A stretch of 64,000 nucleotides of DNA, taken from assembly GCF_900090245.1 (NCBI RefSeq), contig NZ_FMDN01000002.1, positions 310,001-374,000 of the forward strand, read 5' to 3'. The notes below the pieces were generated by a model. That model was not told where the DNA came from, did not search any database, and saw only the letters and a list, made by a program, of their open reading frames with translations. The stretch comes from Micromonospora halophytica (GTDB lineage: Bacteria; Actinomycetota; Actinomycetes; Mycobacteriales; Micromonosporaceae). Both the position numbers and the translations under genes were made by a program. Shown in pieces: positions 18,111 through 26,258 of the stretch; the stretch's first letter is position 1, and each line of letters starts with the position of its first letter.

Positions 18111-18435
18111 TCACACTCCCAGGTCTGCACCGCCATTTGACCATGAACCACCAGGCACAACAAGTAAGACGAAGTTCCTCCTTGCTTTGCACAACAAGGT
18201 GTGTGAAGCTCTGTTTGACCGGCTCCCAGGTCTGCAACCGCGGGCTGGTCGTCCTGTGGAAGCACCCGGCCGACCACTCCCCCGGGCAGTCGGCCGGGTG
18301 TCCCCTGCCCGCGATCAGGAGTCGCCGGGCTCCGTGAACAGGCCCGGGGCGGGTGCCGGGCTCCGGCCGACCATGCGCGCGCACGGCCGTCCCCGCCCGC
18401 CCCGGCGCCACACCCCCGACCGAGGAGGCGACAAC
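18111..18435. promoter_or_regulatory. 325-bp divergent control region with GntR-site candidates
   Basis: CTTGTTGTGC (minus strand) occurs at 18155-18164 and 18190-18199, 35 bp apart. The second copy is part of an imperfect palindrome at 18180-18199. CCCAGGTCTGCA also occurs twice (18118-18129 and 18223-18234, approximate). The base composition is less GC-rich than the flanks. The region separates the GntR gene from the divergent cassette at 18436 and has no ORF of its own. Confidence 0.5.
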
Positions 18436-18732
18436 GTGCGGTCAGTGACCGACGAACCGGTGGACGCGATGGAGAAGGTGCTCGGTGAACTGCCCGTGCC
18501 GTGGGTCGTCACGGTGGAGGACATCAAGCTGGCGCTGCGGGCGCTGCTGGTGCACCGACCCGAGCAATGGCCGACCGGCTCGCTGTGCCGCAGCGACCGG
18601 ACCCCGTACCCCTGCCTGCTGCACCGCTGGGCACGGCGGGTGCTGCGCTCGCGCGGCCTGACCGACGACGTGATCGACACGCTGGCGGAACGCGGCGGGA
18701 CGCTCGTCGGCGTACCCGGGGGGCGGTCGTGA
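18436..18732 (+). CDS. Small conserved protein, first gene of a three-gene cassette (98 aa)
   Basis: A 98-aa soluble protein. GTG 18436 follows a GAGGAGG ribosome site, which decides the start. The sequence contains PVPWVVTVEDIKLALRALLV and a Cys pair in SLCRSDRTPYPCLLHRW. The stop overlaps the next start by one base (TGATG). No family function is known to me. The divergent GntR regulator next door suggests co-regulation of the cassette. Confidence 0.72.
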   Translation: MRSVTDEPVDAMEKVLGELPVPWVVTVEDIKLALRALLVHRPEQWPTGSLCRSDRTPYPCLLHRWARRVLRSRGLTDDVIDTLAERGGTLVGVPGGRS

Positions 18733-18998
18733 TGCGGTGGCCGCGACGCAACGCGAAGCCGGTGTCGCTCGCGCCCCGACACCGGCGGACCTGGCGGTAC
18801 GGGCGGCGCTGGTGCTCGTGCGGGCTGCGCTGGACCACCTGCCCCGACCGGCACGCGCCCGTGCCCACCGAGCCGCCCACTTCCCCACCGACGAACAGCC
18901 GCTGGTGGGACGAGGTGACGCGGGCGAACCCGCAGGTGGGGCGGGCGGGCTGGCTCACCCCGGCGCAGACCTGGCGGGCCAACGGCGGCCGGTGGTGA
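18732..18998 (+). CDS. Small Arg/Trp/Cys-rich protein, second gene of cassette (88 aa)
   Basis: An 88-aa basic protein rich in Arg, Trp and Pro. Two CxC/C-type cysteines in RRWCSCGLRWTTCPDRH could bind a metal. The C-terminal part (WWDEVTRANPQVGRAGWLTP) looks like a conserved tail. It overlaps both neighbours by a few bases, so the three genes are almost certainly one operon. Function unknown. Confidence 0.68.
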   Translation: MRWPRRNAKPVSLAPRHRRTWRYGRRWCSCGLRWTTCPDRHAPVPTEPPTSPPTNSRWWDEVTRANPQVGRAGWLTPAQTWRANGGRW

Positions 18999-19270
18999 GC
19001 GGCCAGCACCTGCCGCTACGCCCACTCTGGCTCTGCCGCAGGTGCGCTGCCCCATGGCCGTGTGCGCCGGCCCGGCTCGCCCTGCTCCGCGAGTACGCGC
19101 ACGACCGGGTGGCGCTGCTGATCTACCTGGGCGGGCTGCTGCACGACGCGGCCGGCGAGCTGCACCGGCTGAATCCGCACGACGGGCCGACGCCGGAGCA
19201 GCTCTTCGCCCGCTTCCTCGGCTGGGCGATCACCCGCCGATCGAGCGCCCGCCTTCGAGCCTCGGGCTGA
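18995..19270 (+). CDS. Small conserved protein, third gene of cassette (91 aa)
   Basis: A 91-aa protein beginning at GTG 18995, which overlaps the previous stop. It opens LPLRPLWLCRRCAAPWPCA, with a CxxC-x5-C cluster, and continues with helical YAHDRVALLIYLGGLLHDAA and LFARFLGWAI segments. Proteins of this shape recur in Micromonosporaceae genomes and are sometimes given a flavin-reductase label (from memory). I see no flavin-reductase fold here, so the label should not be copied. Function unknown. Confidence 0.68.
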   Translation: MSGQHLPLRPLWLCRRCAAPWPCAPARLALLREYAHDRVALLIYLGGLLHDAAGELHRLNPHDGPTPEQLFARFLGWAITRRSSARLRASG

Positions 19271-19517
19271 GGTGACGGCAGCCTCCGCCACCGCACCCGT
19301 GCTGAACGAGTCACGGCTCCGCAGTGACCTCGACGCGACGATGGAGAAGGTCGAGGCGGCACAAGTGATCCGCTCCTCGGCGACCAGGCTCGGGCCATAC
19401 TTGGCCGGAGCGGTCGGTACCCACTTGGCGACCTCGGGTGAGGACCGCCCGGACAGCCCAGTATGCCGAGTGGCGATTTCGCTCAACGCATCCAAGCCCC
19501 GCTCCGTACCCGAAGAT

Positions 19518-20423
19518 ATGAACATGCGGATCCTCATGGCCGGCGCGTCCGGCTTCCTCGGCACCCGGCTGGTCGACCGCCTCACCGCCGACGGGCACCA
19601 GGTCGTCCGCCTGGTGCGGCGGGCCCCGCGTACCCCCGACGAACGACAGTGGAACCCGTCCGCCGCGCAACTCGACCCGGCCGTGGTGGCCGAGGCGGAC
19701 GCGGTGGTCAACCTGGCCGGCACCGGGGTCGGCGACAAGCGCTGGAACGACGAGTACCGGGCGCTGATCCGGTCGAGCCGGGTGGACACCACCACCACCC
19801 TGGCCATCACCGTCGCCGGGCTGCCCGCCGCCGACCGACCGACCGTGCTGCTCAACTCCAGCGCGGTCGGCTGGTACGGCAACACCGGCGACCGGGCGGT
19901 CGAGGAGGATGCCCCGGCGGGCGAGGGATTCCTGGCCGACGTCTGCCGGGTCTGGGAGGCGGCGACCCGTCCGGCCGAGGACGCCGGGGTACGGGTGGTG
20001 CGGCTGCGCACCGGGCTGCCGCTGCACCGCGACGGTGGGCTGCTCAAGCCGCAGCTGCTGCCGTTTCGGCTGGGCATCGCCGGGAAGCTGGGCAGCGGCC
20101 GGCAGTGGCTGCCCTGGATCTCGATGCGCGACTGGCTGGACTCGGTGGTGCTCCTGCTGGACCGCGGCGACATCGCCGGCCCGGTCAACGTGGTGGGCCC
20201 GAACCCGGTCACCAACGCCGAGTTCACCCGGGAGCTGGCCCGCCAGCTGCACCGCCCGGCGTTCATGCCGATCCCCGCGCTCGCCCTGAAGGTCGTCCTC
20301 GGCGGCTTCGCCCAGGAAGCCCTCACCAGCACCCGGGTCCTCCCCGGCGTCCTGTCCAGGGCTAACTTCCCCTGGACCCACCCACACCTCCGCACCGCCC
20401 TCCAAGCCGCCCTGACCCACTGA
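19518..20423 (+). CDS. TIGR01777 / SDR39U1 family NAD(P)-binding epimerase-like protein
   Basis: A 301-aa extended short-chain dehydrogenase-like protein. It has the Rossmann motif GASGFLGTRLVDRL near residue 8, the family-specific VNLAGTGVGDKRW and SSAVGWYGN segments, and the C-terminal LSRANFPWTHPHL stretch (DUF1731-like). Substrates of the family are unknown. ATG 19518 or 19524 are both possible. The preceding 247 bp (19271-19517) is open in several frames but has no convincing gene. Confidence 0.87.
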   Translation: MNMRILMAGASGFLGTRLVDRLTADGHQVVRLVRRAPRTPDERQWNPSAAQLDPAVVAEADAVVNLAGTGVGDKRWNDEYRALIRSSRVDTTTTLAITVAGLPAADRPTVLLNSSAVGWYGNTGDRAVEEDAPAGEGFLADVCRVWEAATRPAEDAGVRVVRLRTGLPLHRDGGLLKPQLLPFRLGIAGKLGSGRQWLPWISMRDWLDSVVLLLDRGDIAGPVNVVGPNPVTNAEFTRELARQLHRPAFMPIPALALKVVLGGFAQEALTSTRVLPGVLSRANFPWTHPHLRTALQAALTH

Positions 20424-20444
20424 CCCACCCACCCCGCTCCCGGC

Positions 20445-20508
20445 GCGTCGATCATGAAGTTATTGCCGCGACACCCGAGGTGTCGGGTAACAACTTCATG
20501 ATCGACGC
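20445..20508. repeat. Long palindrome (GCGTCGATCATGAAGTT type)
   Basis: Arms 20445-20475 and 20479-20508 share the perfect outer 17 bp and an inner GACACC/GGTGTC stem, with one bulge. It lies between two convergent genes. I recognise similar palindromes from Micromonospora genomes, where they recur between genes. It could also stop transcription from both sides. Confidence 0.75.
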
Positions 20509-20547
20509 AGGGCGGAGCGGGGGCGGGGCGCAGGGTGGTCGGTGGGG

Positions 20548-21786
20548 TCAGCAGCCGATGGTCCAGTGGGCGGGGGCGGTCTGCTTGAGGGTGGTCTTGT
20601 AGAAGGTGTTGTAGAGGCCCATCCGTTGGTTGCTGCCCAGGGCGTAGGCGTAGCCGCCGGAGTGGTAGGCGCGGCCGGCGCTCACGTGGGCGTAGTTGCT
20701 GGCGGTGACGCAGACCGGGGAGACGGTCGGGGTCGGAGACGCGGTCGGGGTCGCGGTCGGGGTCGGCGATGCGGTTGCGGTCGGGGTCGGGGTCGGGCCG
20801 GGTGACGTGCCGCCGTCGAGACCGAAGAAGAGCGCGTCGCGGTACGTCGAGCAGATGGTGTCCAGGAAGTACGAGGTGGCGGTGCCGCACTGGTCGGTGG
20901 CCGACCCCGGGTCGACGGGGGTGCCGTGCCCCATGCCGGAGACCCGGTACAGGCGGACCGCGTCGTCGCCGTACACCTCCAGGCTGGTGCCGGCGGGCAG
21001 CGAGGCGGTACGGGTCGGGGTCTGCGACACCCCGAGCACGTTGGTCCACTGGTCACGCGACTCGGTGGCGTTGGCGACCGCGACCGTGTAGTCGGCCGTC
21101 CCGTGCCAGATCGCCACCCGGGGCCGCCGCCCGGTCCAGCCGGAGTACGCGTTGCGGACCAGACCGCCCCAGGCTGCCGGGGTCTTGTCGACGCCGGGGC
21201 TCATGCAGGAGAACGCGCTGATGGTGCTGGTGGCGCAGCGGTACGGCACGCCGGCGACCACCGAGCCGGCGGCGAAGACGTCGGGGTAGGTGGCGAGCAT
21301 GACCGCGCTCATCGCCCCGCCTGCGGAGAGGCCGCTGACGTAGACCCGGGCCGGGTCCACCCCGTAGTTGGCCTTCGCGTGGTCGACCATCTGCTTGATC
21401 GACAGCGCCTCGCCCTGGCCTCGGGCGGTGTCGCCGGTCTCGAACCAGTTGAAGCAGGAGCTGGCGTTGTTCGCCGAGGGCTGCTGGGCCACGATCAGGG
21501 CGAACCGCCACAGGTCGGCGTACTTGCGCCAGCCGGAGTTGGTGAAGTAGCCGGAGGCGTTCTGGGTGCAGCCGTGCAGCAGCACCACGGCCGGCGCGCC
21601 GGCGGGCAGGCCGTCCGGACGGTACGCGTACATGGCGAGGTTGCCGGGGTTGGAACCGAACCCGGTGACCTGGGTGAGGGTGGCGGCCTGGGCAGGCGCG
21701 GCGACGGCGACCACGGCGGCCGCCGCGAGGACGGCCCCGGCGACCGCCCCGGCGAGTCGGGTGAGGATGGATGGGCAGCGGCGCAC
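20548..21786 (-). CDS. Secreted PHB-depolymerase-family esterase
   Basis: A 412-aa exported alpha/beta hydrolase. A signal peptide (residues 1 to about 34, cut after AQA) is followed by the LLHGCTQNA oxyanion region, the nucleophile elbow GLSAGG (Ser154), the acid in WHGTADYTV and the histidine in SGMGHGTPV. A Pro/Thr linker leads to a 55-residue C-terminal module (VCVTASNYAHVSAG...HWTIGC) with terminal cysteines that resembles the substrate-binding tail of extracellular depolymerases and feruloyl/acetylxylan esterases. The substrate (polyester or esterified plant polymer) is not determined. It acts outside the cell. Confidence 0.87.
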   Translation of the reverse strand: MRRCPSILTRLAGAVAGAVLAAAAVVAVAAPAQAATLTQVTGFGSNPGNLAMYAYRPDGLPAGAPAVVLLHGCTQNASGYFTNSGWRKYADLWRFALIVAQQPSANNASSCFNWFETGDTARGQGEALSIKQMVDHAKANYGVDPARVYVSGLSAGGAMSAVMLATYPDVFAAGSVVAGVPYRCATSTISAFSCMSPGVDKTPAAWGGLVRNAYSGWTGRRPRVAIWHGTADYTVAVANATESRDQWTNVLGVSQTPTRTASLPAGTSLEVYGDDAVRLYRVSGMGHGTPVDPGSATDQCGTATSYFLDTICSTYRDALFFGLDGGTSPGPTPTPTATASPTPTATPTASPTPTVSPVCVTASNYAHVSAGRAYHSGGYAYALGSNQRMGLYNTFYKTTLKQTAPAHWTIGC

Positions 21787-21976
21787 GGCGACCTCCTGAG
21801 AATGGATGTGAACTGGGTCACCTCCGAATTGCCGCGACGTTACGTCGCTGCGACAAGGTCATGACATGGGCGGCGACCCCACATTCATCGACAGCCGAAT
21901 ATGGGCCGACGGGACGTGGTCGGCCGGCTTACGTGTCTGCCCGGTGCGTGCGGGTCCGGTTGGTAACGTCCGCTCC

Positions 21977-23800
21977 GTGCCGACCTCCCCGACCCTGGCC
22001 GCCGACCAGCCCCCCGCCGCCACACCCGCCGACCGCCGGGGTCGCCGCGCCGACCTGACCGTCGTGCTGGTCGCGGTGGCCCTGGCCGGCTGGGTGACCA
22101 GCGGCCTGTGGCGCGACCCGAACAGCCGGGTGATCCTCGTCAACGCCAGCGACCAGGCGCTGTTCGAGTGGCTGCTCGCCTTCGGCGGGCACGCGCTCAC
22201 CCACGGGGAGAACCCGCTCTTCACCCACCTGGTCAACGTCCCCGACGGGGTGAACCTCGCGGTCAACACCTCGATCACCGTGTACGCGGCGGTGTTCGCG
22301 CCGCTGACGTACCTGATCGGGCCGCCGGCCACGTTCCTGGTGATCCTCACCCTCAACCTGGTCGCCACCGCGTTGGCCTGGTACTGGCTGCTCTCCCGGC
22401 ACCTGGTCCGCAGCCGGCTCGCCGCCGGGGTCGGAGCACTCTTCGTCGCCTACTCCCCCGGCATGGTCTCGCACGCCAACGCCCACCTGAACTGGACCGC
22501 CGGCTGGCTGGTCCCGCTGCTGCTGTGGGCGGTGTTCGCGCTGCGCCGGCCCGGACGGTGGCTACGCGGCGGGATCGTGCTCGGCGTGCTGGTCGCGGTC
22601 GCCTTCTCCATCGCCGCTGAGGGGCTCTTCTTCACCGCGCTGGCGCTCGGCGTCTTCCTGACCGCCTGGGCGTTGCACCCGGCCCGCCGGGCCGAGGCCC
22701 GGGCCGCGCTGCCGGACCTGCTGCGCGGGCTGGGCGTGACCGCGCTGGTGGCCGGGGTGCTGCTGGCGTACCCGCTGTGGCTGCACTTCGCCGGCCCGCA
22801 GCGCTTCCACGGCACCGGATTCGACCCGGTGATCCACTCCGAGGACGTCGCCGCGTTCGGGGCGTACCCGGACCGGTCGCTGGCCGGAGCGGCGGGCCTG
22901 GACACCGCGCTGGCGCCCAACCCGACCGAGGAGAACTCCTTCTTCGGGCTGCCGCTGCTGCTGCTCGCCGTCGTCTGCTTCGTGACGCTGTGGCGGGCCG
23001 CCGGTGCGCCTCGTCGCGCCACCCTCGTCGCGCTGGGCGTCACCGCCGTCGTCTTCTCGGTGCTCTCCTGGGGGCCGCAGGCCACCTGGGACGGGCGGCG
23101 TACCGGGCTGGTGCTCCCCTTCGCCCTGCTCGACGGGCTCCCGGTGATCAACGCCGCGCTGCCGGCCCGGCTGGCGCTGGTGGTCACCCCGGTGATCGGC
23201 CTGCTGCTGGCGTACACGATCGACCAGTTCCGGGCGGAGCCGCCGCGCGGCCGCCTCGGCGCGGCGTGGGCGGCCGGGTTCGCGGTGGCGCTGGTGCCGC
23301 TGCTGCCCATGCCGCTGCTGACCACCGTCCGCCCGCCGGTCCCGGAATTCATCACGGCGGGCACCTGGCGGCAGTACGTCTCCCCGGGCGGGGTGCTGAC
23401 CCCGGTCCCGCTGACCCTCGACGTCACCCCGGACGGGCAGCGCTGGCAGGCGCACGCGCTCGCCCACCGGCAGGGAGAGTTCCGCATCCCGGCCGGGTTC
23501 TTCCTCGGCCCCGGTGGGCCGGACGGTCGGGGCCGGATCGGCCCACCGCCGCGCACCTTCGACACGCTGATGGACCAGGCCGGCCGGACCGGCCTCGCGC
23601 CGATCGTCACAGAGGGCAGCATCCGCCTCGTCCACGACGACCTGCGGTACTGGGGCGTCGAGGTGGTCGTGCTGCCCGACGAGGTGCACGGCGCCAAGTA
23701 CGACCTGGACGAGGAGACCCTGCGCCGCACCGTCACCGCCCTGCTCGGCGAGCCGCAGCGGGTCGACGACGTCTGGCTGTGGAAGGTCCCCGCCGCCTGA
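21977..23800 (+). CDS. Polytopic membrane glycosyltransferase-like protein (GT-C type)
   Basis: A 607-aa protein with about 11 membrane segments. A large first extracellular loop holds polar motifs (LVNASDQALFEWLLAFGGHA, HGENPLFTHLVNVPDGVNL) typical of actinobacterial GT-C-like envelope proteins, and a soluble C-terminal domain follows. GTG 21977 is seven bases after TAACGT, supporting a leaderless transcript and this start over an upstream in-frame ATG. The substrate is unknown. It is followed closely by a secreted beta-propeller-like protein. Confidence 0.75.
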   Translation: MPTSPTLAADQPPAATPADRRGRRADLTVVLVAVALAGWVTSGLWRDPNSRVILVNASDQALFEWLLAFGGHALTHGENPLFTHLVNVPDGVNLAVNTSITVYAAVFAPLTYLIGPPATFLVILTLNLVATALAWYWLLSRHLVRSRLAAGVGALFVAYSPGMVSHANAHLNWTAGWLVPLLLWAVFALRRPGRWLRGGIVLGVLVAVAFSIAAEGLFFTALALGVFLTAWALHPARRAEARAALPDLLRGLGVTALVAGVLLAYPLWLHFAGPQRFHGTGFDPVIHSEDVAAFGAYPDRSLAGAAGLDTALAPNPTEENSFFGLPLLLLAVVCFVTLWRAAGAPRRATLVALGVTAVVFSVLSWGPQATWDGRRTGLVLPFALLDGLPVINAALPARLALVVTPVIGLLLAYTIDQFRAEPPRGRLGAAWAAGFAVALVPLLPMPLLTTVRPPVPEFITAGTWRQYVSPGGVLTPVPLTLDVTPDGQRWQAHALAHRQGEFRIPAGFFLGPGGPDGRGRIGPPPRTFDTLMDQAGRTGLAPIVTEGSIRLVHDDLRYWGVEVVVLPDEVHGAKYDLDEETLRRTVTALLGEPQRVDDVWLWKVPAA

Positions 23801-23847
23801 CGCCGACGGGGACCACTTCCGTCGGCCCGTTCGGGTCTAATGGGGTG

Positions 23848-25101
23848 GTGCCGATGAACCGCACCATCACTGCGCTCGCCGCCCTGGTCGGGGTGGTCAC
23901 CGTCGCGGCGACGGCCCCGGGCTGGCTCGCCACGCCGGCCGCCGCCGGGTCCGCGGAGACGGTGCCGACCAGGCTGTACGACCCGTGGCTGTGGCAGGCG
24001 ACCGTGGGGCAACACCCCGCCGGGCCGGCCTCGGTCGTCTTCTTCACCTCGAACACCCGCTACGCCGAGTCAACCGGGGTGCTGGTCGGGCGGGACGGCG
24101 GCTACCGGCTGATCCCGATGCGCGTCGGCGAGGGCCACGGCCTGCTGTCGCCGGACGGGCGGCACTACCTGCGGCCGGGCTGGGGCACGCTGATCGACCT
24201 GACCACCGGCGACGAGCGGGCGGGGCACCCGGCCGGCCTGCACCCGCTGGCCTGGTCGCCGGACGGCCGGAGGCTGCTCGCCAGCAGAGACAACGACGAC
24301 TCCGTCATCACGTACGGCCCGGACAACGAGCAGCTCAACGACCCGGCGAAGCCCGACGACCTGCTGGTGGTCGACCCGTACGCCGGCACCAGCCGGCCGG
24401 TCGCGGCCGGCGCCTTCGCCAGCCACACGACCGGGGCCTGGTCACCGGACGGCACCCTGCTGGCCGTGGCCGGGCCGGTCGATCCCGCCGGCGACCAGGA
24501 GCGGCTGGCCGTGACCGATCCGGTCGCGGGTGGCGTGCGCTGGCAGCGTGACCTGGACGAGTGGCACAGGCTGGCCGGGCGGGGTGCGTGGAGCCCGGAC
24601 GGGCGGCGGATCGCGCTGTTCGGCTTCACCGGCTGCACCGGCGTCACCTGCACCGACGAGCAGTTGGCCGCCCGCTCCTGGCGGCTGGACTTCCTCGACG
24701 CGGCGACCGGCCAGCCGGTGGGGGCCCCCGTCCCGCTCGAGGGCTGGCCGACCGAACTGGTGGGCTGGCGTGGCGGTGACCCGGTGCTGGTCGAGCTGTC
24801 CACCGGGGCGACCGTGCCGCAGCGGCGTGCCAGCCTGGTGGCGACCACCCCGGAGGGCCGACGGCAGACGCTGATGACCGGCCCGACCGGCTCCTCTGGC
24901 ATTGAGGTGCCGGCGCGGCTGCTCGTCTCCGGTGCGTTCACCGGCCCGGCACCGCGACCCTCGCCATGGGCCGCGCCCGGCTGGCTCTATGCCACCTTGC
25001 TGCTACCCCCGCTGCTGCTCACCATTCTGCTGCTGCGGCGCCGAGCGCGACGAGGCTCACCCGGGGTGGCGGACACCGGCGGGTCTAGGCTGGTGGGGTG
25101 A
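23848..25101 (+). CDS. Exported beta-propeller-like protein with C-terminal membrane anchor
   Basis: A 417-aa protein. An N-terminal signal segment ([20 protein letters not shown]) precedes a domain with repeated [10 protein letters not shown] / [10 protein letters not shown] / [10 protein letters not shown] motifs, as in WD40-like (PD40/TolB-like) propellers. One C-terminal membrane helix ([17 protein letters not shown]) and a basic tail follow. GTG 23848 is six bases after TCTAAT, a leaderless pattern; ATG 23854 is an alternative. It overlaps lipB by four bases. Function unknown. Confidence 0.75.
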   Translation: MPMNRTITALAALVGVVTVAATAPGWLATPAAAGSAETVPTRLYDPWLWQATVGQHPAGPASVVFFTSNTRYAESTGVLVGRDGGYRLIPMRVGEGHGLLSPDGRHYLRPGWGTLIDLTTGDERAGHPAGLHPLAWSPDGRRLLASRDNDDSVITYGPDNEQLNDPAKPDDLLVVDPYAGTSRPVAAGAFASHTTGAWSPDGTLLAVAGPVDPAGDQERLAVTDPVAGGVRWQRDLDEWHRLAGRGAWSPDGRRIALFGFTGCTGVTCTDEQLAARSWRLDFLDAATGQPVGAPVPLEGWPTELVGWRGGDPVLVELSTGATVPQRRASLVATTPEGRRQTLMTGPTGSSGIEVPARLLVSGAFTGPAPRPSPWAAPGWLYATLLLPPLLLTILLLRRRARRGSPGVADTGGSRLVG

Positions 25102-25739
25102 CTGCGACGACTTCCGGGCTGACGGCCGTCAAGGCCGGCCTGCTCGACTACCAGGCCGCCTGGGACGAGCAGCGGCGGCTGCACGAGTCGGTGGTGGCCG
25201 GCGAGCAGGGCGACACCGTGCTGCTGCTGGAGCACCCGAGCGTCTACACCGCCGGCAAGCGCACCGAGCCATGGGACCGGCCGATGGACGGCACCCCGGT
25301 GGTCGACGTCGACCGCGGCGGCAAGATCACCTGGCACGGGCCGGGACAGCTCGTCGGCTATCCGATCGTCAAGCTCCCCGACCCGGTGGACGTGGTCGCG
25401 TACGTGCGCCGCACCGAGCAGATGCTGATCGACGTCTGCGCCGAGTTCGGGCTGAGCGCCGGCCGGGTCGAGGGGCGCAGCGGCGTCTGGGTGCCCGAGG
25501 ACGACCGGGGCCCGGCCCGCAAGGTGGCCGCCATCGGCATCCGGGTGGCCCGTGGGGTCACCCTGCACGGTTTCTCGATCAACTGTGACTGCGACCTGAC
25601 GTACTTCGACCGGATCGTGCCGTGCGGCATCCGCGACGCCGGGGTCACCTCGCTCACCGCCGAGCTGGGCCGCCCGGTCACCGTCGCCGACGTGCTCCCG
25701 GTGGTCGAGCGCCGCCTGCCCACCATCGTCGCCGGCTGA
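25098..25739 (+). CDS. lipB: Octanoyl-(acyl-carrier-protein):protein octanoyltransferase LipB
   Basis: A 213-aa enzyme that moves octanoate from acyl carrier protein to lipoyl-domain lysines, the first step of lipoate synthesis. The signatures [16 protein letters not shown], the Lys of [10 protein letters not shown] and the acyl-accepting Cys in [15 protein letters not shown] are all present. GTG 25098 overlaps the previous stop (GTGA). Its usual partner lipA lies 2.3 kb downstream, separated by a divergent-strand aspS. Confidence 0.94.
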   Translation: MTATTSGLTAVKAGLLDYQAAWDEQRRLHESVVAGEQGDTVLLLEHPSVYTAGKRTEPWDRPMDGTPVVDVDRGGKITWHGPGQLVGYPIVKLPDPVDVVAYVRRTEQMLIDVCAEFGLSAGRVEGRSGVWVPEDDRGPARKVAAIGIRVARGVTLHGFSINCDCDLTYFDRIVPCGIRDAGVTSLTAELGRPVTVADVLPVVERRLPTIVAG

Positions 25740-26258
25740 GCCCCGCACCGAGCCGTACGGCAGGGTGGCGGTCTTCGTCGACGTCGCCGGCAGCCGCTGC
25801 GACCTGCTCGGCCCCGCCTGAACGGCGGGTGGACCGCGCCCGGCGGCCGGACCGGCGGGGCGCTGCCCGGCGACCTGCCGCCGAGCCCGCGACATCACAC
25901 ACCGTGACGATCGCGCAGACCCCTGCCCTTCCCCTCGGCCGCTTTGCTCTGCTGCCATCGACGCGACAGGCACCGACGGTGACCGGTGCGTCCGTGGCAG
26001 CAGAGCAAAGCGCAGTGAGCAGGTATCCGGGGCAGGACGGCGCGACACATAGACGGCCTGGTCAGGAGCCCGGCGAGCGGGCCGAGGCCCAACAGGGCGG
26101 CGAACCACCCGCCGACCCGTCACCGTGAGTGATGTCCGCCGAGGTCCGCGCCGACGTTACGCAGCGCCACCGCGCGGCATCCTGGCGGCACCCCGGCGGC
26201 GTCCGACGCGACCTCGGTGGCCACGCCGCCACCGGGGTGACCGCGCGAGGCCACCGGG
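25740..26258. other. 519-bp intergenic region between lipB and aspS
   Basis: No intact gene. The plus frame just after lipB reads GRVAVFVDVAGSRCDLLGPA before a stop near 25821, which looks like a coding fragment without an upstream start. A perfect 18-bp inverted repeat lies at 25940-26012. The remainder shows nothing recognisable. Confidence 0.5.
25940..26012. repeat. Perfect 18-bp inverted repeat (CGCTTTGCTCTGCTGCCA type)
   Basis: Arms 25940-25957 and 25995-26012 are exactly complementary. The 37-bp interior has further partial pairing (GGCACCG with CGGTGC). It lies between the convergent lipB and aspS genes. It is another recurring palindrome type I associate with Micromonospora genomes. 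Confidence 0.75.

Noticed and set aside
18995..19270. Flavin reductase label for the third cassette gene
   Set aside because: At 91 aa and without a flavin-binding fold or motif the label is not supported.
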